The position numbers and the translations under genes are program-made. DNA of 64,000 nt from Neglectibacter timonensis (GTDB taxonomy: Bacteria; Bacillota; Clostridia; Oscillospirales; Acutalibacteraceae): the NCBI RefSeq assembly GCF_900048895.1, contig NZ_LT160637.1, forward strand, positions 129,385 through 193,384, in the 5' to 3' direction. The notes under the pieces were generated by a model. That model did no database searches, was not told where the DNA came from, and saw only the letters and a list, made by a program, of their open reading frames with translations. Shown here piece after piece: positions 62,579 to 64,000 of the stretch (the first letter of the stretch is position 1; every line of letters starts with the position of its first letter).

Positions 62579-63556
62579 TCAGTTTTTCTTTTCCTTCAGC
62601 TCCCGAAGACGCTGTTCCACATAGGCGGGGTCCTCATATTTCGCAAAAAAGTCATCGCTGACGCTGGGGATTTCCACACTGCTGACCACCCGTGCGGAAG
62701 GGACGGGCTCAGCCGGCCTGACTGCTCCGGAACCTGCTTCCGGCCGCCTGACAGAAGATTCTGCACGGCGCTGCACAGGGACATCATGGCGAATATCCGG
62801 CGCTGTATCCCCTCTCCGCGGCTGGGCAGGAGGCGTATTTCCCCGGGAAGCAGGAACGGAATCCCCTGTTCTTCTGGCTCTGTTGGCCGGCGCTTCCCGC
62901 TGCGGCGCAACCCTTCTGGGGGAAATTTCATCGGCAGCCAGGCGGACAGGAACCTCTTCTTCCGGCAAAGCCGCCTGCTCCGGAGAAAGCTTTACCACCG
63001 AGGTCCTGCTTAAATCCTCTTTGGACACCGGCTCCCGCCGGACTGCGCCCACATGGATTTTCACATCGTCCTCATCCGGCTGCTGAATCGGCCCTGTAAC
63101 ATAATCCATCCTGGGGTTGAACTCTCCATGGTCCGACAGGCGATAATCCGGTTTGACGTTTTTGGAATCCGTTACGGGCATGCGCCGGTTTTCCATTCCT
63201 CTGCGCGCACCTCTTTTTTTTGCTTCCAATTCCTCCCTGGATACCCGCTTGATTACCGGCTTTGCCAGATAAACTTGGAACAGGCTGAGCAGAAAAAAAA
63301 CGATAAATGGAATGATTACCTGAAGCACCGTGGAAAGGGAGACGTCATCCAAAATAAACTTGTGGAAAAAATAGATGGCGCCGCCTGCAAAAATAGCGAT
63401 TACGGCAAACACATAAATCAACGGAGACAGGTAAATATTGGAAATACCGCCGCAGCGCGGGCATTTGTATTCTCCCTGCCGTTTTAAGGACCATGTTCTG
63501 ATGAGGTTGACCCGCTTTTTGCAGTACGGGCAGATTGGTACTCCAAAATACTGCAT
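62579..63556 (-). CDS. Zinc-ribbon membrane protein with long disordered basic tail
   Basis: 325 residues. The N-terminus has CPYCKKR and CPRCGG spaced 23 residues apart, a treble-clef-like zinc ribbon of the cxxc_20_cxxc type. Two membrane helices follow (about 46 to 66 and 79 to 98). The remaining 220 residues are Arg/Pro/Glu-rich, poorly conserved-looking and predicted disordered, closing with a short helix FFAKYEDPAYVEQRLRELKEKKN. It lies 26 bases after remB in the origin-proximal gene row, a position that in B. subtilis is empty. Function unknown. Confidence 0.85.
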   Translation of the reverse strand: MQYFGVPICPYCKKRVNLIRTWSLKRQGEYKCPRCGGISNIYLSPLIYVFAVIAIFAGGAIYFFHKFILDDVSLSTVLQVIIPFIVFFLLSLFQVYLAKPVIKRVSREELEAKKRGARRGMENRRMPVTDSKNVKPDYRLSDHGEFNPRMDYVTGPIQQPDEDDVKIHVGAVRREPVSKEDLSRTSVVKLSPEQAALPEEEVPVRLAADEISPRRVAPQREAPANRARRTGDSVPASRGNTPPAQPRRGDTAPDIRHDVPVQRRAESSVRRPEAGSGAVRPAEPVPSARVVSSVEIPSVSDDFFAKYEDPAYVEQRLRELKEKKN

Positions 63557-63582
63557 CTTTTAACCAGCCTTTCCGATTTCTC

Positions 63583-63840
63583 TCACATATTCTGCAGGGA
63601 AGCCCTGCGCAGCAAAGTCGCCGTGGAAATCTGCGAGAGATACACGATCTCCCGGCCGCCTTCCCGGCAGACAATAAAGGATTTCGGCAGCTCCATTGAC
63701 ACATTGACCACACGGTGTTCCTTCTGCGCTCTGGTGAGATAATTTCTTGTATGTTTGGAAACCGTAGAATTGTCCATTTCGAACACGCCTACGATATCTT
63801 TCATATTGACAACGGTATTTTGCCCAAGATGCAGGTACAT
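63583..63840 (-). CDS. remB: RemA/RemB-family regulator (DUF370)
   Basis: 85 residues, starting after GGAGGTGCCGG. The family pattern MYLHLGQNTVVNMKDIVGVFEMD and SFIVCREGGREIVYLSQIS are clear. In B. subtilis RemB (YaaB) is encoded between recF and gyrB and the paralogue RemA controls biofilm matrix and osmoprotection genes; the position here is the same. It is a ring-forming DNA-binding protein. Its start lies 27 bases after the recF stop. Confidence 0.95.
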   Translation of the reverse strand: MYLHLGQNTVVNMKDIVGVFEMDNSTVSKHTRNYLTRAQKEHRVVNVSMELPKSFIVCREGGREIVYLSQISTATLLRRASLQNM

Positions 63841-63867
63841 CCGGCACCTCCGAATTTATTTTACACT

Positions 63868-64000
63868 TTATTCCATATTTTCGGGGAAAACTTTTCCGGC
63901 TTCCACCCGGAACCGCATTCCCGTTTTCAACAGCTCAACTGTTTCAGGGCTGCAGCAGGTGAGGAATACCTGCCTTCCATGCAGATGGTTCATCAAATAA
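63868..64000 (-). CDS. recF: RecF, C-terminal end only
   Basis: About 43 C-terminal residues are in the window; the rest lies beyond the edge. LHGRQVFLTCCSPETVELL followed by FRVEAGKVFPENME corresponds to the last strand of the RecF ATPase (QVFIT region) and its closing strand. Location directly before remB and gyrB supports the call. RecF loads RecA at gaps via RecOR. Confidence 0.88.
   Translation of the reverse strand, partial: YLMNHLHGRQVFLTCCSPETVELLKTGMRFRVEAGKVFPENME

Overview
The window is a stretch of a low-to-moderate GC Gram-positive chromosome, most likely an anaerobic gut-type member of class Clostridia (Oscillospirales or a close relative). The reasons are the recF-remB-gyrB-gyrA block at the right edge (the Bacillota origin neighbourhood), AGGAGG-type ribosome binding sites, sigma-A style promoters with 17-base spacers, a T-box riboswitch, a dimeric glycyl-tRNA synthetase, Cna_B surface proteins, and oxygen-independent chemistry (HemW, DUF1667 oxidoreductases). 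No rRNA or tRNA gene, CRISPR array or complete insertion sequence was seen.

Layout. Bases 1 to about 8,120 are the end of an integrative and conjugative element: three translationally coupled small genes, a 29-residue membrane peptide, a 1,409-residue thioester/Cna_B wall-anchored adhesin, ParB, ParA and a 54-residue protein. It stops just downstream of the 3' end of rpsI. From 8.1 kb on the sequence looks like core chromosome: rplM-rpsI, lepA-hemW, glyS, a WYL regulator, a flavin-barrel/DUF3795 fusion, four tandem lipoproteins in an A-B-A-B arrangement, a possibly broken secreted protein, and a Ser/Pro/Glu-rich membrane protein. Next come a response regulator-histidine kinase-HtrA-YbaK operon, a sodium:solute symporter, a lipid kinase, a cytidylate-kinase-like protein, and a MarR-controlled heterodimeric ABC exporter. 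The right half holds trxA-trxB, a HAD hydrolase, a three-gene GlpA-like oxidoreductase operon divergent from a xylulokinase, a tryptophan T-box-controlled trpXYZ transporter, a GldA/F/G-plus-DUF4340 transporter operon, a DUF1015-Nudix-lipoprotein-GNAT cluster, an esterase, and finally gyrA, a YcxB-like gene, gyrB, a zinc-ribbon membrane protein, remB and the 3' end of recF.

The most unusual signal is a dispersed intergenic repeat. A short module (GC-rich box, AAAAGTC-like stretch, then a hairpin of the ACCTTTC-TTCA-GAAAGGT type) sits immediately before the ribosome binding site of six unrelated genes: hemW, the lipid kinase, trxB, the DUF1667 gene, xylB and trpY. Five of these sites are inside co-directional gene runs. 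At several loci it is joined to a second palindromic module of about 100 bases, which is present as three exact-phase 101-base tandem copies between lepA and hemW. Other regulatory structures read directly from the sequence are two stacked intrinsic terminators between the mobile-element genes and the adhesin start codon, an 11-base inverted repeat at the predicted transcription start of the symporter, a MarR operator overlapping the -10 of its own promoter, and a complete Trp T-box with UGG specifier.
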